This document shows positions 49,794-58,648 of a DNA stretch of 64,000 nucleotides, piece after piece. This DNA is from CAYILR01 sp964364175 (lineage in GTDB: Bacteria; Bdellovibrionota; UBA1018). The stretch spans positions 35,965 to 99,964 of the forward strand of contig CAYILR010000011.1 of the NCBI GenBank assembly GCA_964364175.1, read 5' to 3'. Position numbers and translations under genes: made by a program. The notes beneath the pieces were generated by a model. It made no database searches, was not told the origin of the DNA, and was given only the letters and a program-made list of their open reading frames with translations. Each line of letters begins with the position of its first letter. Within the stretch, counting starts at the first letter, position 1.

Positions 49794-50764
49794 AAGCTCT
49801 GGTCACGGGTGCTTCGGGTTTTATCGGACAGCACTTGGTGAAGGCGCTTTTGAGTCAGAGCTGGGATGTGGTGGGTCTCACGCACAGTGCTCAAGGGGCG
49901 GACGAGCTCAAGAATTTATCCTGTCGAATCGAGACAGGAGATGTGACGGATTTCTCTTCACTCAAAAAAGCCGTTCAGGAAGTGGATGCGGTTTTTCACC
50001 TGGCCTCTCTCGTTTCGATTCGAGCCTCTGATCGCGAGCGATTGAAAGAAATCAATGTGGGAGGAACGCAGAACATTGTGAGTCTCTGCCGTGAGCTGAA
50101 AATTCCTCGCCTGATTCATGCTTCCTCAGTCGTGGCGGTGGGAGCTTCGGAATCTCCAGCCGATCTTTTGAATGAAAATTCCCCCAATATTTTGCGCAAG
50201 TATCGATTCCCTAATTGCGAATCCAAGGCTTTGAGCGAGGAAATCGTTTTGAAAGCCTCCCGCCAAGGTGAAATCGACGCTGTCGTCGTCAATCCCAGCA
50301 TGGTTTTTGGGGCGGGGGACGCCAAGAAGGAAATGAGACGGAGCAATGTCATGGCAGCGCAGGGAAAGCTGGCTTTTTATCCCCGGGGCGGCTTGAGCGT
50401 GGTTGCTGTCGAGGATGTGGTTTCGGGGATGGTGGCTGCTTTTCACCGTGGGGTGAGGAGTGAGCGGTACATACTGAGTGGTGAGAATTTGACGACCCGA
50501 CGCCTGATGGAGATGCACGCTGAGATTGCGGGGGTGGCGCCTCCTCAGAAAGCAATCCCCACTCCCATTCTCAGGGGAATCGGGAAGATCGCTCAGTGGA
50601 TGCCTTGGGATGCGCCGATTAATTATGAGGGAGCCGTGGCAGCCACGCTCTATCATTGGTTTGACTGCTCCAAGGCGCGACAAAAATTAGACTATCAACC
50701 TCGGCCAGCGATCGAAGCAATCCGGAACTCGGTGGAGTGGATGTCTGAAAACCGTGTAATCTGA
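49790..50764 (+). CDS. Extended SDR (NAD-dependent epimerase/dehydratase-like) with an altered YxxxK
   Basis: 324 residues from GTG 49790. LVTGASGFIGQHLVKAL is the Rossmann dinucleotide motif, and VFHLASLVSI and LIHASSVVAVG fit the family. At the catalytic site the sequence reads FPNCESKALSEE: the Lys is kept but Tyr of YxxxK appears as Asn, with a Tyr five residues earlier. The enzyme may use a shifted Tyr or be impaired. Like the SDR at 19228, it flanks the cluster and could act on a keto-lipid. It is coupled to the MFS gene. Confidence 0.88.
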   Translation: MKALVTGASGFIGQHLVKALLSQSWDVVGLTHSAQGADELKNLSCRIETGDVTDFSSLKKAVQEVDAVFHLASLVSIRASDRERLKEINVGGTQNIVSLCRELKIPRLIHASSVVAVGASESPADLLNENSPNILRKYRFPNCESKALSEEIVLKASRQGEIDAVVVNPSMVFGAGDAKKEMRRSNVMAAQGKLAFYPRGGLSVVAVEDVVSGMVAAFHRGVRSERYILSGENLTTRRLMEMHAEIAGVAPPQKAIPTPILRGIGKIAQWMPWDAPINYEGAVAATLYHWFDCSKARQKLDYQPRPAIEAIRNSVEWMSENRVI

Positions 50765-50787
50765 GCAGGCTGTTTCTGTTTGTTTTT

Positions 50788-50810
50788 AATCGGAGCAGGC
50801 TGCTCCGATT
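50788..50810 (+). terminator. Hairpin after the MFS-SDR operon
   Basis: AATCGGAGCA (50788-50797), loop GGC, TGCTCCGATT (50801-50810): a perfect 10-bp stem followed by ATTT. It starts 24 bases after the SDR stop and is a probable terminator, although the T-run is short. Confidence 0.6.
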
Positions 50811-50887
50811 ATTTAACTTAATCTTGCGCAAAATCGGCTGTACAAAAACAGCGAAGCCAGTATCCTCTTCATACGGGAGGGGTTCAC

Positions 50888-52528
50888 ATGACCCATAAAA
50901 TGATTCTATCGTTGGTTCTGGTTTTTTCATTCTGCGCTCAGGGCGCTTTTGCAAATGGACGTGACAATATCAAGATCAAGCCAACTCGCCTCGAAGCTCC
51001 CAGCTTGGATGAGTTCGCAAAAGAAGAGAAACTTCTTTCTTCCTCAGGTCACAGCGAGCTTCCAAAAAGAAAACCTGCCAGCGGCAATAAAATCGTGGGC
51101 AGCGAAGATTTGATGACGGCTGAGCTCAAGGCTTTTCGAGATAAATTAGTCAAAACCCGCCACGCTGAACAACTGGACGCTCTGCTGCGTGAACACAATG
51201 CCAAGTACGATACGCTTCCGAATGATTTGAAATATGTGGTTGCCCGCTTGTCTCCGCTGCTCGCCTTCCGAGGATTTTTCTGGAGAATGTCCTCGTTGGC
51301 GCATCAAGCGGTCGTGAGTCAGGAAGTTCTATTGGCCGGAGTCAGAGCCACGGCCGAACAAGCGATGATTTTTGAGCCCGATACGCAGTGGCAAGCCTAC
51401 ATGACATTTTTTGCCATTCCCAATGCTGATTTGTTGAAGGTTCCTGCTTCCAAGGGGGATGGAGTCAATCGTCCTGATATGAAGTTCTACACGGAAAATG
51501 ATCTCTCTGATTTCTTCGCGACCGAAGTTTACTCCGGTCTCAGCATCGCTGTGAATCGAATGGCCGCTCTGCGAACTACAGTGGATGTCAATGGCAAGAG
51601 CACTGCGATTGTTTTCGACAATAAAATTCGATTTGGTGAGAATGCTTTCAATCAAGCCTACGATGCTGTGGATCGGTTCAGTTTGATCGGTGATGCTGAA
51701 AAATACGCGGTGATGGCACGATTCCACCGTCGCATGGCGACGATTGCTCAGATGGCCGCTTATAATATGAACGGCAACATTGCGCTTCGAAGAGAAATTG
51801 GCAAAAAATACGGTGTGGACGCCGCGATCAGCAGCATCCTGCCGGGAGTGGATGATGCCTACGACGTGGATGGTTTGACACGAGTGGAGAGAGTGACTCT
51901 CGCCCGCTCGCATCGCGATCTTTTCCGGCTACGCAATGGAGCCTGGATGAAGACTGCTTATGGGCATTTTCATCAATGGGCCAAATATTCTGCAGAGGGA
52001 TGGAAGTTGGTCAGAAATGAATCTCGAAGCTACGATACGCTTCTGGATCCAGATTTATTTGCGGGCCGCAAAGAGCAAATCGACAAGGCTGTGGCCACTT
52101 CGCTTCGCCTTTTTCCAAATCCAGCTAAGGATGGCTCAACCACAGTGGTGGGAGCAATCAGTGGAGATGAACTTCGCGTGAATACAAAAGATTTCTTCTA
52201 CAATCCTCCCGATGACCTCAAGAAAATGATGCCGACCCAGTTCAATCAACATCAGGATATTGAGCCGCTGAAGGCAGTTTACGGTGCGAGCTTAAAACCT
52301 TCACGCAAGAGCCAGGTCGAGATGAAGATCGAAGCTGGAGGACATCAGCAGACTGTGGAATGGAGAAACTATCTCTTCGGTAGAGCCACAGGCTGGGATC
52401 CAGCCGCCTATGCCAGATTATTCCCTGGCGTGAATTCTCCAGACGATATCGCACGTGCTCAGCGAATTTTGGGTGAGACTCGCGGAGCTCGCCAATTACT
52501 GACTGCGCTTGCGACCGTAGTTAAATAA
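50888..52528 (+). CDS. Large exported helical protein of unknown function
   Basis: 546 residues with a signal peptide (ILSLVLVFSFCAQGAFA) and a GGAGG site before ATG 50888. The chain is largely helical, with many Arg, Asp and Ala and no recognisable catalytic motif. A Pro/Ser-rich N-terminal linker (residues 30-75) precedes the folded part. It converges on the MMPL exporter, overlapping it by 33 bases. It may be a periplasmic accessory protein, but nothing in the sequence shows its job. Confidence 0.78.
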   Translation: MTHKMILSLVLVFSFCAQGAFANGRDNIKIKPTRLEAPSLDEFAKEEKLLSSSGHSELPKRKPASGNKIVGSEDLMTAELKAFRDKLVKTRHAEQLDALLREHNAKYDTLPNDLKYVVARLSPLLAFRGFFWRMSSLAHQAVVSQEVLLAGVRATAEQAMIFEPDTQWQAYMTFFAIPNADLLKVPASKGDGVNRPDMKFYTENDLSDFFATEVYSGLSIAVNRMAALRTTVDVNGKSTAIVFDNKIRFGENAFNQAYDAVDRFSLIGDAEKYAVMARFHRRMATIAQMAAYNMNGNIALRREIGKKYGVDAAISSILPGVDDAYDVDGLTRVERVTLARSHRDLFRLRNGAWMKTAYGHFHQWAKYSAEGWKLVRNESRSYDTLLDPDLFAGRKEQIDKAVATSLRLFPNPAKDGSTTVVGAISGDELRVNTKDFFYNPPDDLKKMMPTQFNQHQDIEPLKAVYGASLKPSRKSQVEMKIEAGGHQQTVEWRNYLFGRATGWDPAAYARLFPGVNSPDDIARAQRILGETRGARQLLTALATVVK

Positions 52529-54706
52529 GCGGAAGTTAAATAGATTCAGCAGTCCGTTCAGCAACCAGAGATCTCCGATCAAGCTGACGATCAGCCCTGT
52601 CGACAAGATCAACCCGAATGACTTAGGTGGGTTGAAGTAAGATCCCAGGTACATCAACGCCGTCAGAGCCATCAGGACATTGGTGAGAATCGAAGCCCCC
52701 CCGCGTGAATGGATGCCCGAGTGGAGATCAGATTTCCCCGCAGCAAAGAGATACTGAACGGCATTATCTCCCGTCAGCCCCACGAGCACGCTCGCTACAA
52801 TGCACTTCATAAAATCCATGGGGATGTGGAGTGCAGCCAGGATCACGACCGTCAGACACGGCCCCCAGAACGAGCTCGCGATGAGTACAAAAAAGAGCCG
52901 TCCTTTTCCAAAAGCCAGCGTCAAAAATCCAATGATCAAAGCCACTAAAACCAGGCTGACGGCCATGCTCTCAATCAGTGTTTTGGGAACGTAGGTGGAG
53001 AAGTCAGAGTAGGCGATCAAATCTCCAGCCAGGTGGCATTCCCCGTTCGGGCAAATTTTCTGAGCTTCTGCTTTCAGGGCCTGTAGCCCATCGACTGTGA
53101 TGTCTTTCAGATAGAGGATGGCGCGTGGGATCTCATTGGCATCCACCAGCTGTCGGTAAGAGAGCGAACTCTGGTAGTCGATCCTGAGATCATCCGGCAG
53201 CAAGGTATTCGTCTGGTTGAGCCAGGTCAGGATCGAGTGGGGAGTTTCAAAGGCGGTGGCTTTTGTGAGCTGAGATGCGGCTCGATCTAATTCGGACGAA
53301 GTGGATTCAGCTTGAGAATGAATCAAAGAAACACTGCCCATCCAGCCTTTGGTTTCCCTGATTTCTTGTAGCCCAATATTGTAAGGATGCTGGGAAGGAA
53401 AAATCGCGGACGGGTCGTCATTGACGTTGAGTCTGGGGAACGAAAAAACAGCGAGCGGAAAAACACCCAAGCACAGAACGGTAGCCCACTTGGGCAAAGA
53501 AAAAGCCCTGAATTTCTCCACGAGGTGCGCGTGGGCTTTTTGAGGATTGACCCAAGAGCGTTTGACTCCCCATCCACTCAGAAACGCCGGCAAAAACACA
53601 AAGAGCATGATCCACTCCAGCAGTGCGCCGGCCGCGCACCAAAGTCCAAATCGTCGGATGACGGCCAGATCCGATGCACAAAGTGAAATAAATCCGATCA
53701 TAGTCGTGAGAGAAGTGAAGAAAGAGGGGACCAGCAGATCTTGGATGGATTGCTTCCACGTCGATCCCTTCAACTGCGCAGAGGAGAGAAAGGTGAAATC
53801 CTCGATCGCGCTCACACCCAAAATCAAAAACAATCCAGAGGAGAGGACATCGTATGCAGAACCGGCAATGGCTTTTGCGCCATAAATCCAAATCCCATTC
53901 AGCAGAAGACTGAAGCAAAATAAAAGACCCGAGCGCCAAGTCCCGTACAAAAACCGCAGACTGAAAATCAGAAGCAGGATCATGGCCGTGTTCACAACCA
54001 GGGAGAATTGAAATCCCTTGCGGACGTACCATTGATAATCGGCCATCCCCACCCAGTGCATTTTTGACCGAGGAATGATTTTTTGTAGGTCTTCCTCAAC
54101 CGTTTTACGAATCAGGTCGACAATCTTGGGGTCGAAGCTTCCGAAATTCGAGCCCTCCGCCTCGTGATAAGTAAAGCTAAAGAGCAGGCTCAGACGGTCT
54201 TTTTTGTCGCGAAGCGTGGGCCAGGGCGATTCGTCCAGAATTTTTTTGACCTCTCGAAGGTCTCGAAATGTTTTTTTAGCATCGCAATCCAGCTGCAAAA
54301 CACTTTGGTACTTGATGGTGTGCTCTTTGACCCGCACAGGCCATTGAATATCGAAAGTGGAGACAGTGTTCTTGAATTCCGGGTGGGTGACTCGAGTGAC
54401 GGAGTACCATTTTCGAATGGCACAGAGTTCTTCTACGGAAAAACTAAAACTTCCTTCGGGCGGGACCACATAGAGGACGGAACTCGTGCCATCTTCGTAG
54501 CGTTCTTTCACTTCCGAGAGCTCATCGGCGCTCGGGATTCCTTCTCCCGCCATATCCTGCGCAGAAAATAGAAATTTGAGCTTCCCTAGGTTCAGGGTGC
54601 AGATCACCGTGATTAAAATAAAAAAAGTGGCCGCGATTTTTGGAGATTTCCAAACCGTTTGGCAAAATAGGAATAAAAAATCAGAGATTTTTGTCAGATA
54701 TCTCAC
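52496..54706 (-). CDS. MMPL/RND-family membrane transporter, probable lipid exporter
   Basis: 736 residues. Two halves each carry one helix, a large periplasmic loop and a group of about five helices (FSLVVNTAMILLLIFSLRFL..., and VSLVLVALIIGFLTL...), the RND/MMPL arrangement; GVSAIEDFTFL and LVGLTGDNAVQYLF are the conserved polar segments in helix 4 and 10. Related proteins move hopanoids, mycolates or other lipids to the outer envelope. Lying 1.7 kb from the lipid-type cluster, it is a candidate exporter for its product. GTG 54706 is the start; no strong ribosome site is visible. Confidence 0.88.
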   Translation of the reverse strand: MRYLTKISDFLFLFCQTVWKSPKIAATFFILITVICTLNLGKLKFLFSAQDMAGEGIPSADELSEVKERYEDGTSSVLYVVPPEGSFSFSVEELCAIRKWYSVTRVTHPEFKNTVSTFDIQWPVRVKEHTIKYQSVLQLDCDAKKTFRDLREVKKILDESPWPTLRDKKDRLSLLFSFTYHEAEGSNFGSFDPKIVDLIRKTVEEDLQKIIPRSKMHWVGMADYQWYVRKGFQFSLVVNTAMILLLIFSLRFLYGTWRSGLLFCFSLLLNGIWIYGAKAIAGSAYDVLSSGLFLILGVSAIEDFTFLSSAQLKGSTWKQSIQDLLVPSFFTSLTTMIGFISLCASDLAVIRRFGLWCAAGALLEWIMLFVFLPAFLSGWGVKRSWVNPQKAHAHLVEKFRAFSLPKWATVLCLGVFPLAVFSFPRLNVNDDPSAIFPSQHPYNIGLQEIRETKGWMGSVSLIHSQAESTSSELDRAASQLTKATAFETPHSILTWLNQTNTLLPDDLRIDYQSSLSYRQLVDANEIPRAILYLKDITVDGLQALKAEAQKICPNGECHLAGDLIAYSDFSTYVPKTLIESMAVSLVLVALIIGFLTLAFGKGRLFFVLIASSFWGPCLTVVILAALHIPMDFMKCIVASVLVGLTGDNAVQYLFAAGKSDLHSGIHSRGGASILTNVLMALTALMYLGSYFNPPKSFGLILSTGLIVSLIGDLWLLNGLLNLFNFRLFNYGRKRSQ

Positions 54707-54749
54707 GCTCGGAGATGATCATAGAACAAATGCTCTACCAGGCCGAGCG

Positions 54750-55559
54750 CTATTTGGGAGAGACACTACCGCCAGTGGCATCATCGGCCGCCTTGCGTGC
54801 GCCATCACTGGCTTTTGACCAGAATCCACGTTTTTCGTCGTTTTTTGTGGTCTTTGGATCATGGGCACTGGGTTGTCTCATGTTGTTCTGGATAGTCTCA
54901 TTGGGTGAGAGTGTGTGATCCCGGAGGCCCTGTTGCACGAGAGGATCGTTTTCGTCAGCCTGACTGCTGGTTCTCCCAAGCTCGCAATGAAAGCGAGTGT
55001 TGTCCCAATGTCCGGAAGGTGGAATTGTAAAACCAATATCTTTTTTCTGCGAGGTGATTTGCAGGTTTTTATTGGGCAAAATTTTGAGGGTAAACGAAGC
55101 GGTGTGGATCAAGTTGCAAATCGTCCCAGGGACGTTGTTGGCGGACATGCAGCCAGATTGATTGCCCTGACGGTACGAAATCGAATCGTTCGTGTAGGTG
55201 ACAGAGTCTTTTGGATTCGGCTGGACTTTTTTGATCGAAATCTCTTCTTTGTGTTCGGAAGGGGTACTGTTTTCCACTGAGTAGCGAACGATAATTTTGT
55301 CGCAGCCCTCTTGTTCGATGCGGAATGTTTTTCCAGGTTGAATGTGCCATGCGCTATGGACGGCGAGTGGAATGGGGTAGGCAAAAGCCTTATTCGGGCT
55401 GTCTGTGGTGCAGGCTTTATTGTCGAGTCCATCAAATCGGTAGCTTCCACTCAAATCAGGGCATTCCCTGACAGGGATTTCTTCCGCATGCAGTGGTGAA
55501 ACCACAGCAAAAAACATTGCCAAACAAGCCTGACTGCTCTTGATCCAGATTCTATTCAT
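54750..55559 (-). CDS. Exported protein of unknown function
   Basis: 269 residues with a signal peptide ending VVSPLHA. The mature N-terminal 180 residues have several Cys (ECPDLSG, ACTTD, GCDKI, GCMSA, ICNLI, HCELG) that probably form disulfides in a beta-rich domain. The last 60 residues are Ser/Lys/Asp-rich and disordered. It lies 43 bases upstream of the MMPL exporter on the same strand, so they may be co-transcribed. A TTGACT/TATCCT promoter precedes it. Confidence 0.72.
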   Translation of the reverse strand: MNRIWIKSSQACLAMFFAVVSPLHAEEIPVRECPDLSGSYRFDGLDNKACTTDSPNKAFAYPIPLAVHSAWHIQPGKTFRIEQEGCDKIIVRYSVENSTPSEHKEEISIKKVQPNPKDSVTYTNDSISYRQGNQSGCMSANNVPGTICNLIHTASFTLKILPNKNLQITSQKKDIGFTIPPSGHWDNTRFHCELGRTSSQADENDPLVQQGLRDHTLSPNETIQNNMRQPSAHDPKTTKNDEKRGFWSKASDGARKAADDATGGSVSPK

Positions 55560-55585
55560 ACAGAAACACCTCTCTGTGTAATTTC

Positions 55586-55614
55586 AGGATAATTTGAACG
55601 ACGTATTTAGTCAA
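55586..55614 (-). promoter_or_regulatory. Promoter of the 55559-52496 operon
   Basis: On the minus strand TTGACT (55614-55609), 17 bases, TATCCT (55591-55586); start of transcription expected near 55579, with GAGAGG before ATG 55559. A good sigma70-like match by eye. Confidence 0.6.
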
Positions 55615-55632
55615 CTATTATTATTTAATAAT

Positions 55633-56577
55633 CTATTCAGAGCTGAGCAGCTTGCCACATTGAGTTTTTCGGATGTCTAAAGGGATATATGAGGCATCAC
55701 CCATGACAGCAGCCTTAAAGCGGTTCCAAATCCCAAAACCGATGATTTTTTCTATTTCACGACCGTATAAAATGGGTCCCAGGTCCACCGTGGTCTTTTT
55801 GTTGAGATGCAGGGTACCCCTGAGCTGGACGTCTTCTCGATATTCCCGGGTGAGATATTTCGAGAGTTTGCTTTCTTCGTCTCTGAAGGCAAGGAAGTCC
55901 TTTTTCCACTCTTCCAGCACGTCTTCGGAGATCTCCTTTTTTTCAAGCAGGTCCTCAACGGATACTTTCCAAGTGACGTCTGATTCCTGATTCCCCAAGG
56001 AAAGCTTGAACTCGATGTAGGTTTTTTCGGGCTTTTTTAGTTCAATCGGAGTTCCGAAATCTGAGTTTTCCTCGCGGCTCAGGGGCTGTTCGTCGAGTGT
56101 TTCCACGAAAATAAAGCGATTGGCTTCCTCTCGAACCGCTTGAAGGGCATTGAATTTGTATTTTCGGCTCGTAATCATGAAGACGCGCCCGATTTCATCC
56201 GATTGATCCAACACTTCGAGAGCCTTTTTACTCTTCCACTTGCTCAAAACTTTCAAGTGAATGAATGTATTAATGGGAGTGAAGGGGAGTCGGCGCCAAA
56301 AAAAATTAGCAGCGGCTAGGCTTCCTACGACGCTCCAAGGTTGATCGGTTGCCGCTTGGAGAATGAAGGTATTGGCGATGGCGCTTCCGGCAATCCAAGA
56401 ATAGTGAAGCGACCGCGCGACTGGCCTCAGCGAGACTTTTGTTTGCAGGGGTTTTTGGTAAAAATAAATCCGCTTTTCTTTTTGCGGAGCTGTGGATGGA
56501 CTAGCTGCAAAAGAGGAAGTTTCGATTGCAAGACTTCCGACGACCAAGCTGAGGAGTAAGGCAAAATAAGTCTTCAT
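55633..56577 (-). CDS. Exported or membrane-associated protein of unknown function
   Basis: 314 residues with a signal peptide (FALLLSLVVGSLAIE...FA). Residues 55-100 are hydrophobic and Ala-rich and may lie in a membrane. The rest is charged, with a repeated Glu/Lys helix (EDLLEKKEISEDVLEEWKK). No family recognised. A Gly-containing C-terminal part (GFGIWNRFKAAVMGDASYIPL) and a final Cys are conserved-looking but undefined. It is separate from its neighbours by about 75 bases on each side. Confidence 0.72.
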   Translation of the reverse strand: MKTYFALLLSLVVGSLAIETSSFAASPSTAPQKEKRIYFYQKPLQTKVSLRPVARSLHYSWIAGSAIANTFILQAATDQPWSVVGSLAAANFFWRRLPFTPINTFIHLKVLSKWKSKKALEVLDQSDEIGRVFMITSRKYKFNALQAVREEANRFIFVETLDEQPLSREENSDFGTPIELKKPEKTYIEFKLSLGNQESDVTWKVSVEDLLEKKEISEDVLEEWKKDFLAFRDEESKLSKYLTREYREDVQLRGTLHLNKKTTVDLGPILYGREIEKIIGFGIWNRFKAAVMGDASYIPLDIRKTQCGKLLSSE

Positions 56578-56620
56578 GAATGAGTTGTGAATAATATATC
56601 AAAATAGTCAAGAATTCAAG

Positions 56621-56645
56621 ATAAAAGGTGGGGACCACCTTTTAT
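56621..56645 (-). terminator. Terminator of the 56656-57387 gene
   Basis: ATAAAAGGTGG (56621-56631), loop GGA, CCACCTTTTAT (56635-56645): a perfect 11-bp stem ending in TTTTAT on either strand. It lies 10 bases past the minus-strand stop. Confidence 0.75.
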
Positions 56646-56655
56646 CCGACTGGGG

Positions 56656-57387
56656 TTAGGACTTCAGTTCTTCGGCGGTCTGGCTCTCTTTAGGCTCGAT
56701 ATCGTCCGCATCTTCGTCGTCAGGGATCTCAGCTTTTCCAGCTGGGATGAGTGCTGTTTTTGTGGAAATGGAGTGGCGGTTCCGACCGCCGATCTCCGTA
56801 CAACTCTTTCGCTTGATTTGCCTCAAGACCGTATCCAGTCGTGGCAACCCTCGCTCGAGAAGTTTCTCACGCAGGCCATCTGGGGCTGTTTCAATCAACA
56901 AAACACTGAGTTGCAATCGAGAGCGTCGATCGACTTTTTCTCGCTGGAAAGTCACATAGACATCGCCTTTTCCAGGTAAACACGACCCGAAAAAAGACCG
57001 CGACTCTAAGAGCAAGGCCCCCGTTTTGGAATCTATGACCTTGCCCGGATGGACCAGGCTCGTAGATGGACGGCTGTTGGCGGGGGTCTGAAGGCTAAAG
57101 ATATGGACTCCTTTTTCGAACGGGCAGTCCTGGCATTTTTTCCCACTCGCAACCAGATAAAGAGCACTTGAACCCTGGGTTGAAAGCAATCCCAGAGGTT
57201 TTAAATCGTATAAGCCAGTTTTAAAGGAGGCTGGCAGCGTGGGTGAGGGAGTAGCCGCTGAAGAGGGGTTCGGGCTGGGTGCTTTGAAGAAAACTACGTC
57301 ATTTTCAATCCGTTCAAGGGGGATGTCCATGGCGTGGGTGGTTTGAAAGGAGCAGATCAAGCCGACTAGGAGAAAGAGTGGAGTCAT
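56656..57387 (-). CDS. Exported protein of unknown function
   Basis: About 243 residues from ATG 57387, with a signal peptide (TPLFLLVGLICSFQTTHA). A Pro/Ser/Ala linker (PSPNPSSAATPSPTLP) precedes a probable beta-rich domain with one Cys pair (KKCQDCPFEKG) and further Cys residues. The C-terminus is acidic and disordered (DDEDADDIEPKE). No family recognised. It is divergent from the Nfu gene and ends at a strong hairpin, so it is monocistronic. Confidence 0.72.
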   Translation of the reverse strand: MTPLFLLVGLICSFQTTHAMDIPLERIENDVVFFKAPSPNPSSAATPSPTLPASFKTGLYDLKPLGLLSTQGSSALYLVASGKKCQDCPFEKGVHIFSLQTPANSRPSTSLVHPGKVIDSKTGALLLESRSFFGSCLPGKGDVYVTFQREKVDRRSRLQLSVLLIETAPDGLREKLLERGLPRLDTVLRQIKRKSCTEIGGRNRHSISTKTALIPAGKAEIPDDEDADDIEPKESQTAEELKS

Positions 57388-57435
57388 TCTTCTCAATACT
57401 ACCCGAAGAAGCTCATTTTGTGGTATAGGAGATAC

Positions 57436-58020
57436 ATGACTACTTTAGATACAATAGACGTGCAAACCGAAGTTTATGTTTCCCTGGAGTTCACTCCCAA
57501 CCCTAACACCTTGAAATATGCGGTGAATCGCACCTTGTTGGAAAAAGGGGGCGCTAATTTTACACAAAAAGACGACGCAGAGCGCCGTTCTCCTTTGGCC
57601 AGCCGCCTCTTTGGTATTACTGGAATTACAGGCGTGATGCTCGGACGCGATTTCGTGACTATCAGCAAATCGGATGAAGGAGATTGGGATGCTGTTCACA
57701 AGCAGTGTTCGAATCTGATCCGTGAGCATTTGATGCAAAACCTTCCGATTTTCCTGGGTGACAGCGAGGCTGACGGCCACAAAGGCGGAAATTCTGAAAT
57801 TGAATTGAAGATCATGGAGATTCTGGATCGTGAGATTCGCCCAGCTGTCGCTGGCGATGGTGGAGACATCACGTTTGAAAAGTACGAAAACGGAATTGTT
57901 TATCTCTACTTGCAAGGCTCCTGCGCAGGATGTCCGAGCTCCACGATGACCCTCAAAATGGGAATCGAAACGCGCCTGAAGAAAGCCATCCCCGAAATCC
58001 AAGAAGTTGTTTCTGTATAG
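57436..58020 (+). CDS. Nfu-type iron-sulfur cluster scaffold protein
   Basis: 194 residues. The N-terminal Nfu domain (FTPNPNTLKYAVNRTLL...LFGITGITGVMLGRDFVTISK) is followed by the NifU C-terminal domain with LQGSCAGCPSSTMTLKMGIE, where the CxxC binds a [4Fe-4S] cluster shared between subunits. These proteins pass clusters to client enzymes, and a radical SAM and other Fe-S proteins are encoded in the same genome. ATG 57436 has AGGAG just upstream. A hairpin follows the stop. Confidence 0.93.
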   Translation: MTTLDTIDVQTEVYVSLEFTPNPNTLKYAVNRTLLEKGGANFTQKDDAERRSPLASRLFGITGITGVMLGRDFVTISKSDEGDWDAVHKQCSNLIREHLMQNLPIFLGDSEADGHKGGNSEIELKIMEILDREIRPAVAGDGGDITFEKYENGIVYLYLQGSCAGCPSSTMTLKMGIETRLKKAIPEIQEVVSV

Positions 58021-58041
58021 ATTTTTAGGATTTCGTTAGTG

Positions 58042-58071
58042 AAGCCAAACGTTCGTAGATAACGCTGGCTT
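58042..58071 (+). terminator. Hairpin downstream of the Nfu gene
   Basis: AAGCCA (58042-58047) with TGGCTT (58066-58071), and an inner CGTT/AACG pair, form a stem with a small internal loop, followed by TGTGT. It is a probable weak terminator 22 bases after the stop. Confidence 0.5.
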
Positions 58072-58119
58072 TGTGTAAAAAGATAGAGTTAAGTTCCCTC
58101 ATCAATTCGGGGGGAATTC

Positions 58120-58644
58120 ATGATTCAAAAAAATATAAGGCTGATTGCTCTAGTTCTTTTGCTCGTTAGTTCGATCGCGTTTGCTGGCTCCGGGTTACCC
58201 ATTTGCTCCGACGGCAAGCGCGAAATTCCAGTGATCAATACAGATGTGATTCAATGGAAGGCAACGACCCCCAACCAATACCGTGCCAGGGCCCACGTTC
58301 GCGGGACGGTGACTCGGATGTTTCCGGATCGAAACGGCCACACCCATTTTGAAATTCAGATGGATGCAAAAACCAGCGGGGCGGCAGGGCTGCTCGAAGT
58401 TGTGTATAACGACGAGTTTGGCAAATTGCCTGTGATCGAAGAAAAAGCCGACATTGAATCCTGTGGAGTCTACATCACTTCGAATGCGCCCACCGAGCGC
58501 TATCCCGCCTCTCCGTCAGGCGCGATTATCCATTGGATACATATCAATCCCAGCAAACGGGGCGAGCCGGACGGTTATCTGGCGATTCAGGGCAAGGTCT
58601 ATGGAGATCAGCTACCGCCCAAGCAAAAACCTCCGAAGAGGTGA
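58120..58644 (+). CDS. DUF3465 family exported protein
   Basis: 174 residues with a signal peptide (LVLLLVSSIAFA). RAHVRGTVTRMFPDRNGHTHFEIQM and SGAIIHWIHINP...EPDGYLAIQGKVY match the DUF3465 pattern, in which an OB-like strand set ends with H-W-x-H and D-G-x-I-x-x-x-G-x-x-Y. The family is periplasmic or exported with no known activity. ATG 58120 has GGGGG before it. It converges on the next gene with a 4-base gap. Confidence 0.85.
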   Translation: MIQKNIRLIALVLLLVSSIAFAGSGLPICSDGKREIPVINTDVIQWKATTPNQYRARAHVRGTVTRMFPDRNGHTHFEIQMDAKTSGAAGLLEVVYNDEFGKLPVIEEKADIESCGVYITSNAPTERYPASPSGAIIHWIHINPSKRGEPDGYLAIQGKVYGDQLPPKQKPPKR

Positions 58645-58648
58645 CCTT

